Shown here: one piece after another, positions 1 through 8,691 of the stretch
How the letters are laid out: each line of letters begins with the position of its first letter
How positions within the stretch are numbered: the first letter of the stretch is position 1
DNA from: SZUA-545 sp050297855
GTDB lineage: Bacteria; Campylobacterota; Campylobacteria; Campylobacterales; SZUA-545
NCBI GenBank assembly: GCA_050297855.1
Contig: JBNKTC010000001.1
Span: 106,021-170,020, forward strand
DNA: 64,000 bases
Direction of reading: 5' to 3'
The notes under the pieces: generated by a model
Database searches by the model: none
Told to the model about the DNA's origin: nothing
The model's input: the letters and a program-made list of their open reading frames with translations, nothing else
Program-made: the position numbers and the translations under genes

Positions 1-593
1 TAACCCAGTTGCGACTGCAAAAACTCAATGGCATGCTGTTTCGTGGCATTTCGCGGCAGAAGATCGAGCAGACCAATGTGGTTTGGCTCGTCAATACTCC
101 AGATCAGGCTGGCCGATACCCCGGCATCGTCCAGGTAGTGCTGCATCCGGGCCATTACGCCTTGATGATCCCTCTCCAAGGAGAGGTAGAAGCTGAGCTT
201 GTGGGTGTTTTGCTTGCTCTTCTCCTGAAGCTCCAGCTCTTTAACAGGCGCAAGCAGCTGCCGAATCTCTTCATGGCTTTTACCGTTCCATGCCGTATCG
301 ATCTCCTCCTCCCAACTCTCAAGCGGTTGCCATACATCGTCACCCACCCGGTAGATCTTGGTACCGACGTCTGTAATAGCAAAATCGGGTTGAGGCAGCC
401 CGTACGCTTGGATCGCATCCTTAACAAGTGCCTGATGGCGGCCGGTGACATAGACTAACGCCACCTCTTCCCGTGAACAAAATGCCTTAAATCGTCTACG
501 TGCCCGGGGGTCCTCAGGCGCTTTACCGTTGGGGATCACGGTCCTGTCCATATCGGTACAGAGCAGCAGTCTCATCCCTTGGTCCCGACTCAT
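1..593 (-). CDS. Sucrose-phosphate phosphatase (SPP), HAD-IIB family, 3' end cut by window
   Basis: Hydrolyses sucrose 6-phosphate to sucrose, the last step of sucrose synthesis in the cytoplasm. The minus-strand reading frame stays open to base 1, so only about 197 N-terminal residues are present. The HAD motif I is clear near the start (LCTDMDRT, with both catalytic aspartates), followed by VTGR (HAD motif II region), a DVGTKIY segment and a cap-like stretch ending near DEPNHIGLLDLLP, as in the SPP/trehalose-phosphatase group. The first ATG (593) overlaps the stop of the upstream synthase in an ATGA arrangement. A second in-frame ATG at 575 gives MRLLLCTD and is an equally good start. The ATGA overlap points to translational coupling with the synthase. 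Confidence 0.85.
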   Translation of the reverse strand, partial: MSRDQGMRLLLCTDMDRTVIPNGKAPEDPRARRRFKAFCSREEVALVYVTGRHQALVKDAIQAYGLPQPDFAITDVGTKIYRVGDDVWQPLESWEEEIDTAWNGKSHEEIRQLLAPVKELELQEKSKQNTHKLSFYLSLERDHQGVMARMQHYLDDAGVSASLIWSIDEPNHIGLLDLLPRNATKQHAIEFLQSQLG

Positions 594-2734
594 TTGGCGT
601 CCGTTAACCCGTTAAAAAAATCGTAATGCTCCAACGCTTCAATAATTCCCCCCGCATAGGGCTTATCGGCAAAATAGATCTGATCGATATCCACAAGCTG
701 GGAGAGCTCTTCATGGTGACGGTTGGCAACAACGGCGGCAAGGGTATTGCCGCGCATCATATCTTCATCCGCACCGGAACCGCCTGCTACAAAAAAGCAC
801 TCCAGCGGAATCTGCAAACGATCCGCGATATGACGCAAAGCTATCCCCTTGGAAGCGCGATGTGGCAGGATATCGAGATACTGTCCGAAAGCGACCTGGA
901 TATGCACGGTCTGCTCCCCGTAATGCAGCAGCTGTTTGATTGCTTCAATATCGGCAATAGAGGGATCAATATAGTAGCTTAGCTTAAAACGGCTCTGTTC
1001 TGTTTTTGGCTGCATTTTGAGTCCGGGAAAACCGTCCAGAAGTTCTCTTACTTTGTACGGTGTCCAGTGATAATCGATATGCCTGCTCCAGGAGGTGTCG
1101 GCCGTCAGTTTCGGCGCATAATAGATCTCCGTACCCGAACTGGCGATCAGGATGTCAGGCTCCGGGATAGCGAGTTGTTTCATCAGCTTCAGTGCCGAAT
1201 CGTAACGGCGCCCGGTCGCAATAATAAACCGGGTGTTTTTCCGATGTTTCCGCAATAAGGCGATCAGCTGCTGCAGCGCATCATTATCGCCTACCAGGTT
1301 CTGGTCCAGGTCACTGACAATCGCACGGTCCCAATAGAGCTCCCGCCGTCGTTGCAGCGGTTTGCGGATCAGCTGTTCGGAGCGCTCGATAATCGGTTTG
1401 ATCTTTTGTAAATAGGTCTTAACGTGGGCATCCCAGGAGTAGTGTCGGCGAACACCAGTTAAGCCGCTCTGGGCCAACCGACTCCATAATTCGCTGTCTT
1501 GCAGGAGTTTCATCAACGCCTCGGTGATGGTTGAAGGCTCCAGAGGATCGATCAAAAAACCGTTGCCGCAATTGCCGATGATATCACGCGGTCCGCCGTC
1601 TTCCGTCGCCACGACAGGCAGGCCAGAAGCGGCCGCTTCGATCAAGGTCAGACCAAACGGTTCAGTCAGTGCGGGATTGACAAAAACACCCCCGGTGGCT
1701 GCTGCGATACGGTAGATCAGCGCCACCTGATCACGCCGGTGATGTTTTGGCATGGCGACCTTGCCGTAAAGATCATGACGGTCGATGGCCACCAACAGTT
1801 CATGGAACACCTCCTGGACCGCCCCGTCAAGATCATCGATATCGTCGCGATTTCCTGCAATAATGACCAGGTTTGCTTTTGTTTGCAGCTCAGGCGATAT
1901 GCCGTATGCTTCAATAAGTGCTGCAATATTTTTGCGTCTGTCGGGACGTGAGAGTGCCAGGATCATCGGCTTATCCGGTTCTTTCAACGATCGGACCAGC
2001 TCTTTATAAAGCGGCGTTTCCAGCTCTCCGCTTGAAGGCGGCATAAACTTCTCCAGGTCAGTCCCCGGAGGGATGACCCGCATCTGTTCCGGCTGATAAT
2101 AATCATACAGTTCATACTGCTCTTCGATCTCCTGGTGCGTGCTGGTAATGACACGCTCCGCGGTGGCGAGCGTTGTCTCCTCCGCCTCGATGCGATGCGC
2201 CATATTGTACTGCTCTTCGACCCCTTTGGCCGTAAGACCGCTTGCCAAAAGGCGGCTGAGTTTGACCCGGCCAAGTGAGTGGCCCGTATGAACAAGTGGG
2301 ATACCTAAGAGATTGGAAAGATGCGATCCGACATAGCCGGCATCAGCATAGTGGCTGTGAATGAGATCAGGGAAGCGTTCGTTTGAGCGTAGGGTTTGGG
2401 TGAGGTTGTCGGTGAAACTATCCAGATGATCCCACAGCTGTTCCTTTGGGATATATTCATCCGGACCGGCGGGAATGCGCACGATTTGTACATTGTTCGG
2501 GAGTGTTTCGACAGGTTGTGCATAATCATCGTCAACCGACGGGTCTGCAACAAGCCGGGTTACCAGATCCACGCGATCTACGTCGGGATGACGGCCTAAA
2601 GCCTGCGCCAGCTCGAGAACATAGAGCGTCTGACCTCCCGTATCGGAGTCACGCCCCAGTTCCAGGTTTTTTCCACGGATGAGACCGTGAATACTCAGTA
2701 AAACGATATACAATTTGCCTGTTTGTTCATTCAT
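590..2734 (-). CDS. Sucrose-phosphate synthase, GT4 plus C-terminal HAD domain
   Basis: Transfers glucose from a nucleotide sugar to fructose 6-phosphate, making sucrose 6-phosphate. The 714 residues have the two-domain build of cyanobacterial synthases. Residues 1-470 are a GT-B glycosyltransferase with the SPS-type N-terminal motif SDTGGQTLYV, then HSHYADAGYVG, and the nucleotide-sugar motif EPFGLTLIEAAASGLPVVA. Residues 480-710 are a HAD-IIB domain starting at SDLDQNLVGD. Both HAD aspartates are kept, so some phosphatase activity is possible even though a separate SPP gene follows. The gene is the first of a two-gene operon with SPP. Sucrose is probably a compatible solute here (inference). 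Only a weak ribosome site precedes the ATG at 2734. Confidence 0.92.
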   Translation of the reverse strand: MNEQTGKLYIVLLSIHGLIRGKNLELGRDSDTGGQTLYVLELAQALGRHPDVDRVDLVTRLVADPSVDDDYAQPVETLPNNVQIVRIPAGPDEYIPKEQLWDHLDSFTDNLTQTLRSNERFPDLIHSHYADAGYVGSHLSNLLGIPLVHTGHSLGRVKLSRLLASGLTAKGVEEQYNMAHRIEAEETTLATAERVITSTHQEIEEQYELYDYYQPEQMRVIPPGTDLEKFMPPSSGELETPLYKELVRSLKEPDKPMILALSRPDRRKNIAALIEAYGISPELQTKANLVIIAGNRDDIDDLDGAVQEVFHELLVAIDRHDLYGKVAMPKHHRRDQVALIYRIAAATGGVFVNPALTEPFGLTLIEAAASGLPVVATEDGGPRDIIGNCGNGFLIDPLEPSTITEALMKLLQDSELWSRLAQSGLTGVRRHYSWDAHVKTYLQKIKPIIERSEQLIRKPLQRRRELYWDRAIVSDLDQNLVGDNDALQQLIALLRKHRKNTRFIIATGRRYDSALKLMKQLAIPEPDILIASSGTEIYYAPKLTADTSWSRHIDYHWTPYKVRELLDGFPGLKMQPKTEQSRFKLSYYIDPSIADIEAIKQLLHYGEQTVHIQVAFGQYLDILPHRASKGIALRHIADRLQIPLECFFVAGGSGADEDMMRGNTLAAVVANRHHEELSQLVDIDQIYFADKPYAGGIIEALEHYDFFNGLTDAK

Positions 2735-2886
2735 TGTCTGTCTTTTTTACATCCATGAAGATTATTACACAATATAGCTACATCAGACTTAGGTCCTGGA
2801 ATAATCTACCCCTCCGAACATCTACCCGAAACTATCCAACAAGCAACCATCAACTATAATTGCCAAAAAACCTCAAGGCTCTGGGC

Positions 2887-3921
2887 ATGACACAACGGCA
2901 TATCGTATTTTTTTTCATCCTGACACTTTTCACACCGCTCCTTTTTGCTGAGACCTCCACCCACCGCTATCAGGTAACGCAGCAGTTTGAGATCGCCAGA
3001 CCTGATCTCAGGCTCTGGGTCCCGTTGCCCTTGGAGAGCGGTTACCAGAAGGTCTCCGATATTGCGGTAAAGGGAAATTTTAAAAGCGAATCGGTCCACA
3101 CCGATCCCCGCTACGGTGCGCGCATCCTGCATCTGGCTTTTGACCCCGAAAGCCGTGACAACCGTGCGACGCTGAGCTTTATCGTCAAAGTGCAAGACCG
3201 CCATACCGATTTCGACCGTCCGCGAAAACCGGAGAAAAGTGAAGACCTCTCCCTCTATCTACGCGGTACCGAGCACCTCCGTATCGACGGCGTGGTCAAG
3301 GAGTATGCCGACAGGATCACCAAAGAAGCCAAAAGCGACCTGGAAAAGGCGCGTCTGGTCTACGACTGGGTCGTGACCAACATGTACCGCGACAGCTCCG
3401 TCCGCGGATGCGGTATCGGCGATGCCTACCAGAGCCTGGAGTCGGGCAACCTTGGGGGCAAATGTGCCGATGTAAGTGCCGTATTTGTCGCGCTGCTTCG
3501 CGCAGCGGGCGTCCCGGCAAGGGAGGTCTTCGGCATCCGGGCGGCCCCGTCGCGCTACTCCAGTGCCTACGGCGTAAAAAACAGCGATATCACCACCGCC
3601 CAGCACTGCCGGGCCGAGTTTTACCTGAGAGACTACGGCTGGGTCCCCGCCGACCCGGCGGATATCACCAAGCTGATCCTGATCGAGGAGCTGGACCGAA
3701 ACGACCCGAAGGTCAAGGCTGAGATCGCACGACAGTTCGGCAGCTGGGAGATGAACTGGTTTGCCTACAACAGTGCCCGCGACTTCGTCCTCACCCCCGA
3801 GCCGATCCAGTTTCCCCTGAGCATCTTCTCCTACCCCTACGCCGAATCGGGTGACGAACCGCTGGATTATTACGACCCCAGATCCTTTGCCTATACCATT
3901 ACGGTCAAAGCATTGCCATGA
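2887..3921 (+). CDS. Secreted transglutaminase-like domain protein
   Basis: 344 residues beginning with a signal peptide (hydrophobic VFFFILTLFTPLLFA, cleavage expected near AET). An earlier in-frame non-ATG start at 2860 would add nine residues before the signal sequence, so the ATG at 2887 is preferred. The C-terminal half is a papain-like transglutaminase core: the catalytic cysteine lies in GGKCADVSAVFVALLRAAG, the histidine in TAQHCRAEF and the aspartate in WVPADPAD. The N-terminal part is beta-rich, as in other bacterial transglutaminase-like proteins. Such proteins are periplasmic proteases or amidases of mostly unknown substrate. It overlaps the following MerT-like gene by an ATGA, so it probably shares an operon with metal-handling proteins. 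Confidence 0.82.
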   Translation: MTQRHIVFFFILTLFTPLLFAETSTHRYQVTQQFEIARPDLRLWVPLPLESGYQKVSDIAVKGNFKSESVHTDPRYGARILHLAFDPESRDNRATLSFIVKVQDRHTDFDRPRKPEKSEDLSLYLRGTEHLRIDGVVKEYADRITKEAKSDLEKARLVYDWVVTNMYRDSSVRGCGIGDAYQSLESGNLGGKCADVSAVFVALLRAAGVPAREVFGIRAAPSRYSSAYGVKNSDITTAQHCRAEFYLRDYGWVPADPADITKLILIEELDRNDPKVKAEIARQFGSWEMNWFAYNSARDFVLTPEPIQFPLSIFSYPYAESGDEPLDYYDPRSFAYTITVKALP

Positions 3922-4223
3922 GAGCGGAATTTATTGGGATCGGGGCGCTGCTTTCGGGAGTGCTGGCCCTTTCATGCTGCGGGAGTGCCCTGCTTTTTCT
4001 GCTTTTCGGCGTCTCCATGGCCTCCTTCGGGTTTCTCGACCGGCTGGCTCCGTATCAGCTCTGGTTTCAGATCACAAGTCTCCTGCTCCTGACACTCGCC
4101 TGGATACGGCTCTACCGCCGTCGGACCTGCCTGCGAAACAGCAAGCGTACCCTATGGATACTGCTGACGCTCACCGTTCTCCTGCTGGTGCTTCTGGCCG
4201 TTCCCTACATGGATTTTTCATGA
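3918..4223 (+). CDS. MerT-like small membrane metal-transport protein
   Basis: 101 residues with three predicted membrane helices (about 5-32, 46-64 and 74-97). The first helix carries a vicinal cysteine pair (LSCCGSALLFLL), as in MerT, where such a pair takes mercury from MerP. The loop after helix 2 has a single cysteine (RRRTCLRNSKR), whereas classical MerT has two. The gene starts inside the stop of the transglutaminase gene (ATGA) and its own stop overlaps the start of the MerP-like gene (ATGA). No merA or merR is nearby, so the metal may be something other than mercury. The family call is by motif and context rather than strong overall similarity. Confidence 0.62.
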   Translation: MRAEFIGIGALLSGVLALSCCGSALLFLLFGVSMASFGFLDRLAPYQLWFQITSLLLLTLAWIRLYRRRTCLRNSKRTLWILLTLTVLLLVLLAVPYMDFS

Positions 4224-4522
4224 GAACCGCTCTGATTCTCCTCTGGCCGCTACTCCTCTCAGCCAAAGTCCTCAGTACCTATTCCGTGCCGAAGATGCAC
4301 TGCCCTCTCTGCACCACTGCGGTCAAAAAGAGCCTGCTCACCCTTCCGCAAGTCCGAAAGGCGGAAGTGCGCCTCAATACAAAACAGGCGAAGGTGTGGC
4401 ACGAAGAGACCCTCTCGGACGAGGCACTGCAAAAGGCGATCCGAACGACGGGATATGAGGGCCGTCTGCTCTCCCGCAGACAACTCCCCTCACACGACCG
4501 GCTACGACCAGAGGAAGAGTGA
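4220..4522 (+). CDS. MerP-like periplasmic heavy-metal-binding (HMA) protein
   Basis: 100 residues. A short signal sequence (MRTALILLWPLLLSAKV) is followed by a heavy-metal-associated fold with the metal site MHCPLC at about residues 27-32 (MxCxxC). The typical HMA tail motif follows (RKAEVRLNTKQAKVW, then IRTTGYEG). The reading frame is open upstream as far as 3851, but the ATG at 4220 overlaps the upstream stop and yields the signal peptide, so it is the start. Together with the MerT-like gene it would form a periplasmic capture plus inner-membrane transfer pair. It is the last gene of the operon, and the convergent kinase gene ends 49 bases downstream. Confidence 0.75.
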   Translation: MRTALILLWPLLLSAKVLSTYSVPKMHCPLCTTAVKKSLLTLPQVRKAEVRLNTKQAKVWHEETLSDEALQKAIRTTGYEGRLLSRRQLPSHDRLRPEEE

Positions 4523-4571
4523 CACCAAAGGGAGAGGAAATCCCTGCGAATAACGGATCGGCATTCACTGA

Positions 4572-6560
4572 TCAAAGCACAATAATAAACCGCGCCCCAT
4601 TCTCACCGTTTTCCACACGGATCTCGCCGCCCAGGCTTTCGTTTACGATCATCTTGGACATATAGAGCCCCAGGCCTGTTCCGACCTCCCCCTTGGTCGT
4701 ATAATACTGCTCGAAGACCCGGGGAAGCACCTCATCCGGTATCCCGCCGCCGTTATCCTCGACACAGATCACCGCAGCCCGGTCCGAACGCTCTGCCGTG
4801 ATCGTGATCTTTGGGGATGCAATCCGGCGCTCATGGAAAACATCAGACGCGTTGCTCAGCAGGTTAAGGAGTACCTGCTGCAGCTCGTTTTCATAACTCT
4901 CCACACGAAGCGTCTGATCGATGGATACCTCGATTTCGACGCCCCTGGCCGCAAGCTGCTTGCTTAGCAGGTTCGTGATCATCTCTACCGCATCTTTAAG
5001 AAGAAAGCTCTTTTTCTGTTTATCGGGCCGGAAAAAGTTGCGAAAATCATCGATCGTCTGACTCATAAACATAATGCTCTTCCAGGCCCCGTCCTGTACC
5101 CGGTCGACCGTCTTCCGATCCAGGTCTCCGTGATGGAAACTGTCGACCATATCATGGATATAGAGGGAGATCGCGTTAAGGGGCTGCTTCAGCTGATGGG
5201 CAATGACACCGATCATCTCCCCGAGCGCCGCCTGTTCGAACTGCCGTAACATCACCGCCTCCTGCTTGCGGTTTTCCTGCAGAGCCGTCTGTACGCGTTC
5301 TTCCAACTCCTCGGCAAACGCCTCTTTCTGACGGATGATCTCGACCTGCCGCATCTCTTTGTAGCGCAGCGCATCCCGCTCCACACGTAGCATGCGGTAA
5401 CGGTCCGCCAGGGCGATAGAGAGCAGCATGGCATCAAAGATGTATCCGATATCGGCCGCCCGGTAGGTGAAGAAGTTAAACGGCAGGAAACTAGAGACCG
5501 TCAGTGCGGTGATCGTGGCGCCAAGGAGCCCGGCCGTCGTCCCCATGACAAAAAAGCGGGCGGTCCGGTTCCCCCTGACCCATGAGACGACTCCGAGGAC
5601 AAAGGCGATCAGTGTAAAGGGGATAATAAAAAAGATGGATGTCAGGACATGATGGGCATAGCCGCCGCTGAAGATCGTCACGATAAAGGTGACACCCATC
5701 AGGGCCATATACCCCAGGACCCAGCGGTGCGCCCGGGGAAGCCGTTTTTTCGTCTCCAGGAAAACAATCATAAAGAGCAGCCCGCTCAGGACATAAAGGT
5801 AGATGATAATCGAATGGGCCCAGTTTCCCCACTCGGGAGACTCCGGCCACAGAAGGGGAAAGGCATACCCGCTATAGGTAAAGTTCATCGCCATAAAGAG
5901 CAGGATATAGAGGACATAATAGACATTGACCCGCTCACGCAGCGTAAGAAACAAAAAGAGGTTATAGATCGCCATGGCGATCAGGATACCGTACAAAAAA
6001 CCGATATAGCTCGAATACCCGCTGTCGGATTTGAAAAACGTCCGCTCCTCCCACAGCTCCATCATCACGACAAACGGGTCCCGGGTCTCCACCCGAACCA
6101 GGACCGTCGACACACCGGGTTCGAGCCCGAGTTCAAATGCCGTATTGGGGTGCGTAAACGCCCGTTCGCTGTAGGGGTAGCGGTCGCCCCCCTGGAAGCT
6201 GCTCCGGGCTCCCGAAGGGGAGATCAGCCGAAGATCGATCCGGTCCAGCCAGGTCGGTTCGAAGGTCAACAGACGTTTGATCTCTTCCTGACCACCGTTC
6301 TCCAGGTCAAAACGGAACCAGAAAGCCGAACCGCTGAAATTGAATCCCGCCGCTTTGCCGCCTACCTCACACTGCTGTTCTTTCGTCACCGCCCCGAACG
6401 ATTCAAAATCCATACTCTTGTTGGGATCTTCCAGGTAGCACGCCTTCTCCGTCACATTTACGTGATTTCCGGTCGCATCCACGACCGTCCCTCCCCGGCA
6501 CAGGCTTACAAACAGCAGTATCAGGAAAAACGACTTTGTATACGTGGACGTAAACGACAT
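4572..6560 (-). CDS. Orphan sensor histidine kinase with 7TMR-DISM sensor
   Basis: 662 residues. Signal or first helix at 8-25, then an extracytoplasmic beta-rich domain of about 150 residues (7TMR-DISM extracellular type). Seven membrane helices follow between about 185 and 385, then a coiled coil (DALRYKEMRQVEIIRQKE), a dimerisation/phosphoacceptor domain with His455 in IAHQLKQPLN, and an ATPase domain with an N box (LLNLLSNASDV), G1 (VEDNGGGIP) and G2 (GTGLGLYMSK). It autophosphorylates in response to an unknown ligand at the membrane. No response regulator lies next to it. The gap to the next kinase gene (6561-6689) has no gene. DISM sensors often bind carbohydrates, but nothing here shows the ligand. 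Confidence 0.9.
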   Translation of the reverse strand: MSFTSTYTKSFFLILLFVSLCRGGTVVDATGNHVNVTEKACYLEDPNKSMDFESFGAVTKEQQCEVGGKAAGFNFSGSAFWFRFDLENGGQEEIKRLLTFEPTWLDRIDLRLISPSGARSSFQGGDRYPYSERAFTHPNTAFELGLEPGVSTVLVRVETRDPFVVMMELWEERTFFKSDSGYSSYIGFLYGILIAMAIYNLFLFLTLRERVNVYYVLYILLFMAMNFTYSGYAFPLLWPESPEWGNWAHSIIIYLYVLSGLLFMIVFLETKKRLPRAHRWVLGYMALMGVTFIVTIFSGGYAHHVLTSIFFIIPFTLIAFVLGVVSWVRGNRTARFFVMGTTAGLLGATITALTVSSFLPFNFFTYRAADIGYIFDAMLLSIALADRYRMLRVERDALRYKEMRQVEIIRQKEAFAEELEERVQTALQENRKQEAVMLRQFEQAALGEMIGVIAHQLKQPLNAISLYIHDMVDSFHHGDLDRKTVDRVQDGAWKSIMFMSQTIDDFRNFFRPDKQKKSFLLKDAVEMITNLLSKQLAARGVEIEVSIDQTLRVESYENELQQVLLNLLSNASDVFHERRIASPKITITAERSDRAAVICVEDNGGGIPDEVLPRVFEQYYTTKGEVGTGLGLYMSKMIVNESLGGEIRVENGENGARFIIVL

Positions 6561-6689
6561 AACACCTCTTTTGTCGACCCGGCCGACGGTAACATTCTCA
6601 TACTACTTTACAATAATATTGTGTCTATCGTATCAAGCAGAGCGGAATTTGATAATTTTTTAACCATTTGCAGATAGCTGACAGTGCCT

Positions 6690-8690
6690 CTACTCCTGCG
6701 GACGGTTCCGTTCATTGGGCAGGCGGATCGTAAAGCAGGCTCCACCGTCACCGTTTTCGACGCTAAGGCTTCCGCCCATGTTTTTCTCCACGATCGTCTT
6801 GCTCATATAGAGCCCGATACCGGTACCCTGGGACTTGAACTTGGTCGTGAAGTAGGGGTCGAACACCTTCTGGATGATCTCGGGGTCGATCCCTCCCCCG
6901 TTGTCGCAGATGCGGATAACGACCGCCTCTTCTTCCTGGGAGAGTATTACATCGATCCGACCCCCCTCTTTGGGCAGATAGGCATCGATCGCATCCTTGG
7001 CATTGTTGATGATATTGATCACCACCTGCATCAGCTCGTTTGAAAAGCCCAGCAGCGTCGTATCGTCTCCGCTGATCGTCAGCGCGATATTGTGGTTCTT
7101 GAGCTGGGCGTTTACGAGGTTGCGGACATCTCCCATCATCCCGACCAGGCCAAAGATTTTTTTCTCCTTCTGCGGGGCGAAGAAGTTCCTGAAATCGTCG
7201 ATGGTCTTGGACATGTGCTGGATCACCTCCATCGACTTCTCCGTGATCTCCTCCAGGTACGCCTGGTCCAGCTCCTTGAACTCGTAGGCATCCAGGATAT
7301 CCTGGATATTGAGCCCCAGCGTATTAAGGGGCTGGCGCCACTGGTGGGCGATATTACTGATCATCTCACCCATGGCGGCGTGTTTGGACTGCTGGATCAG
7401 GATATCGTCCTTATGACGGATCTCCTCGATCTGGCGCGCCACCTCCTCCTGGAGATTGCGGTTGAGCTTCTCCAGTGCCCCCTGTGCCTCCATCAGCCGG
7501 GACTGGGAGAGGCGCAGCGACGACTCCCGCTCTTCCACCGCCAGTGCCAGGCGGTTGATGTTCTTGGAGATCGCGCTCAGTTCGTCCCCCGTCTGCAGCA
7601 CCAGTGCGGGGGTATAGTCCTCCTGTTCGATCTTGTTGATCTGCTTCATCAGGTGGGCCATGGGGCCGGCCAGCCACCGGCTGAAGAGAAAGCGTGTCAA
7701 CATCAGTGCCGTCAGGGCGACAAAACCGAGCAGGAGGATAAACTGCCAGCGGTTCCGGTCCAGGACCGTCTTAAGGGCCGTCTTGTTCAGGCGTTCGACG
7801 AAATAGATGGGCCGGGAACGGGTATCGATGTGCCGGACGCCGATATAGGTCTCGTCGGTCTGGATGATATCGAATTTCCCGGGCTCGATATCCCGAAACA
7901 GCGGCAGGGAGTGGCGGCCCAGCCGCGACTCCGTACTGTAGTCGATATCCACGTTCATATCCTGTGACATCTCATCGAAATAGCCCCGGTCCAATACCTT
8001 GAAAAGCTCGATATGGGCCATGATATCATCCGTATTTTTATTAAAAATACTCAGGTGTGACTTGACAAACACCCCTTCGTCCGTCGCCTGGTAGGTGATC
8101 AATGCCCTTCCCCGCGGTTCGGTCTTTTTATACAGCTCCGCGTGGGAGAAGCCGATATACGGGTCCGAATGCTTTTCACTCAGGTGATACTCACTCTCGC
8201 CCTCCATGCGGGTAAAACGCCGCGCCTTTCCGTCAACATAGGTGATAAAGCTGAGCCGGTACCCCTCCGGCTCCTTGATGACATAGGCGATCAGCTCCTC
8301 GTTCTGGTCGTAGAGGACGATCGCACTGTTAAAGGAGAGTTTGACCCGGCTGAGCAGTTCGTCTACGATCAGCTTCTTCTCTTCATCCAGGAGGATGGCG
8401 CTGTAGTTGTTTTTGTCCTGGTAGTTGTTGATCAAGTCGATGGAGGCGAGGACCCCTTCGTCGCTGTTGATGAAAGAGACCCCCTTGCTGAGCTCCTGCT
8501 GGATGACCGTCAGGTTTGAAGCCAGCCGTTCGTACCCGTGCAGCATCCGCCCCTTGGTATCCTCAAGGTAGCTCTGTTTCAGAAAGCTGTCGAAATAGAA
8601 CCCGATGATCCCCAGGATGAATATGATCGCCCCGACGACGACCAGGGAGAGTTTATCGGTAAGGTTGAGATTTCGAAACGGGCGCATCAT
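6690..8690 (-). CDS. Orphan membrane sensor histidine kinase paired with a periplasmic binding protein
   Basis: 666 residues. Helix 1 at about 15-34, a large periplasmic sensor region (about 35-315, probably a Cache-type fold), helix 2 at about 316-335 and a HAMP-like linker (MAHLMKQINKIEQEDYTP). A long coiled coil ends in His449 within IAHQWRQPLN, followed by an ATPase domain with N box (VVINIINNAKDAI), G1 (CDNGGGID) and G2 (GTGIGLYMSK). It starts one base after the stop of the upstream binding-protein gene, so the two are almost certainly co-transcribed. This suggests the binding protein presents a ligand to the periplasmic domain, as TorT does for TorS. No response regulator is adjacent. 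Confidence 0.9.
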   Translation of the reverse strand: MMRPFRNLNLTDKLSLVVVGAIIFILGIIGFYFDSFLKQSYLEDTKGRMLHGYERLASNLTVIQQELSKGVSFINSDEGVLASIDLINNYQDKNNYSAILLDEEKKLIVDELLSRVKLSFNSAIVLYDQNEELIAYVIKEPEGYRLSFITYVDGKARRFTRMEGESEYHLSEKHSDPYIGFSHAELYKKTEPRGRALITYQATDEGVFVKSHLSIFNKNTDDIMAHIELFKVLDRGYFDEMSQDMNVDIDYSTESRLGRHSLPLFRDIEPGKFDIIQTDETYIGVRHIDTRSRPIYFVERLNKTALKTVLDRNRWQFILLLGFVALTALMLTRFLFSRWLAGPMAHLMKQINKIEQEDYTPALVLQTGDELSAISKNINRLALAVEERESSLRLSQSRLMEAQGALEKLNRNLQEEVARQIEEIRHKDDILIQQSKHAAMGEMISNIAHQWRQPLNTLGLNIQDILDAYEFKELDQAYLEEITEKSMEVIQHMSKTIDDFRNFFAPQKEKKIFGLVGMMGDVRNLVNAQLKNHNIALTISGDDTTLLGFSNELMQVVINIINNAKDAIDAYLPKEGGRIDVILSQEEEAVVIRICDNGGGIDPEIIQKVFDPYFTTKFKSQGTGIGLYMSKTIVEKNMGGSLSVENGDGGACFTIRLPNERNRPQE

Positions 8691-8691
8691 A

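Noticed and set aside
9..458. Plus-strand frame at the window start
   Set aside because: It is antisense to the sucrose-phosphate phosphatase, which carries clear HAD motifs.
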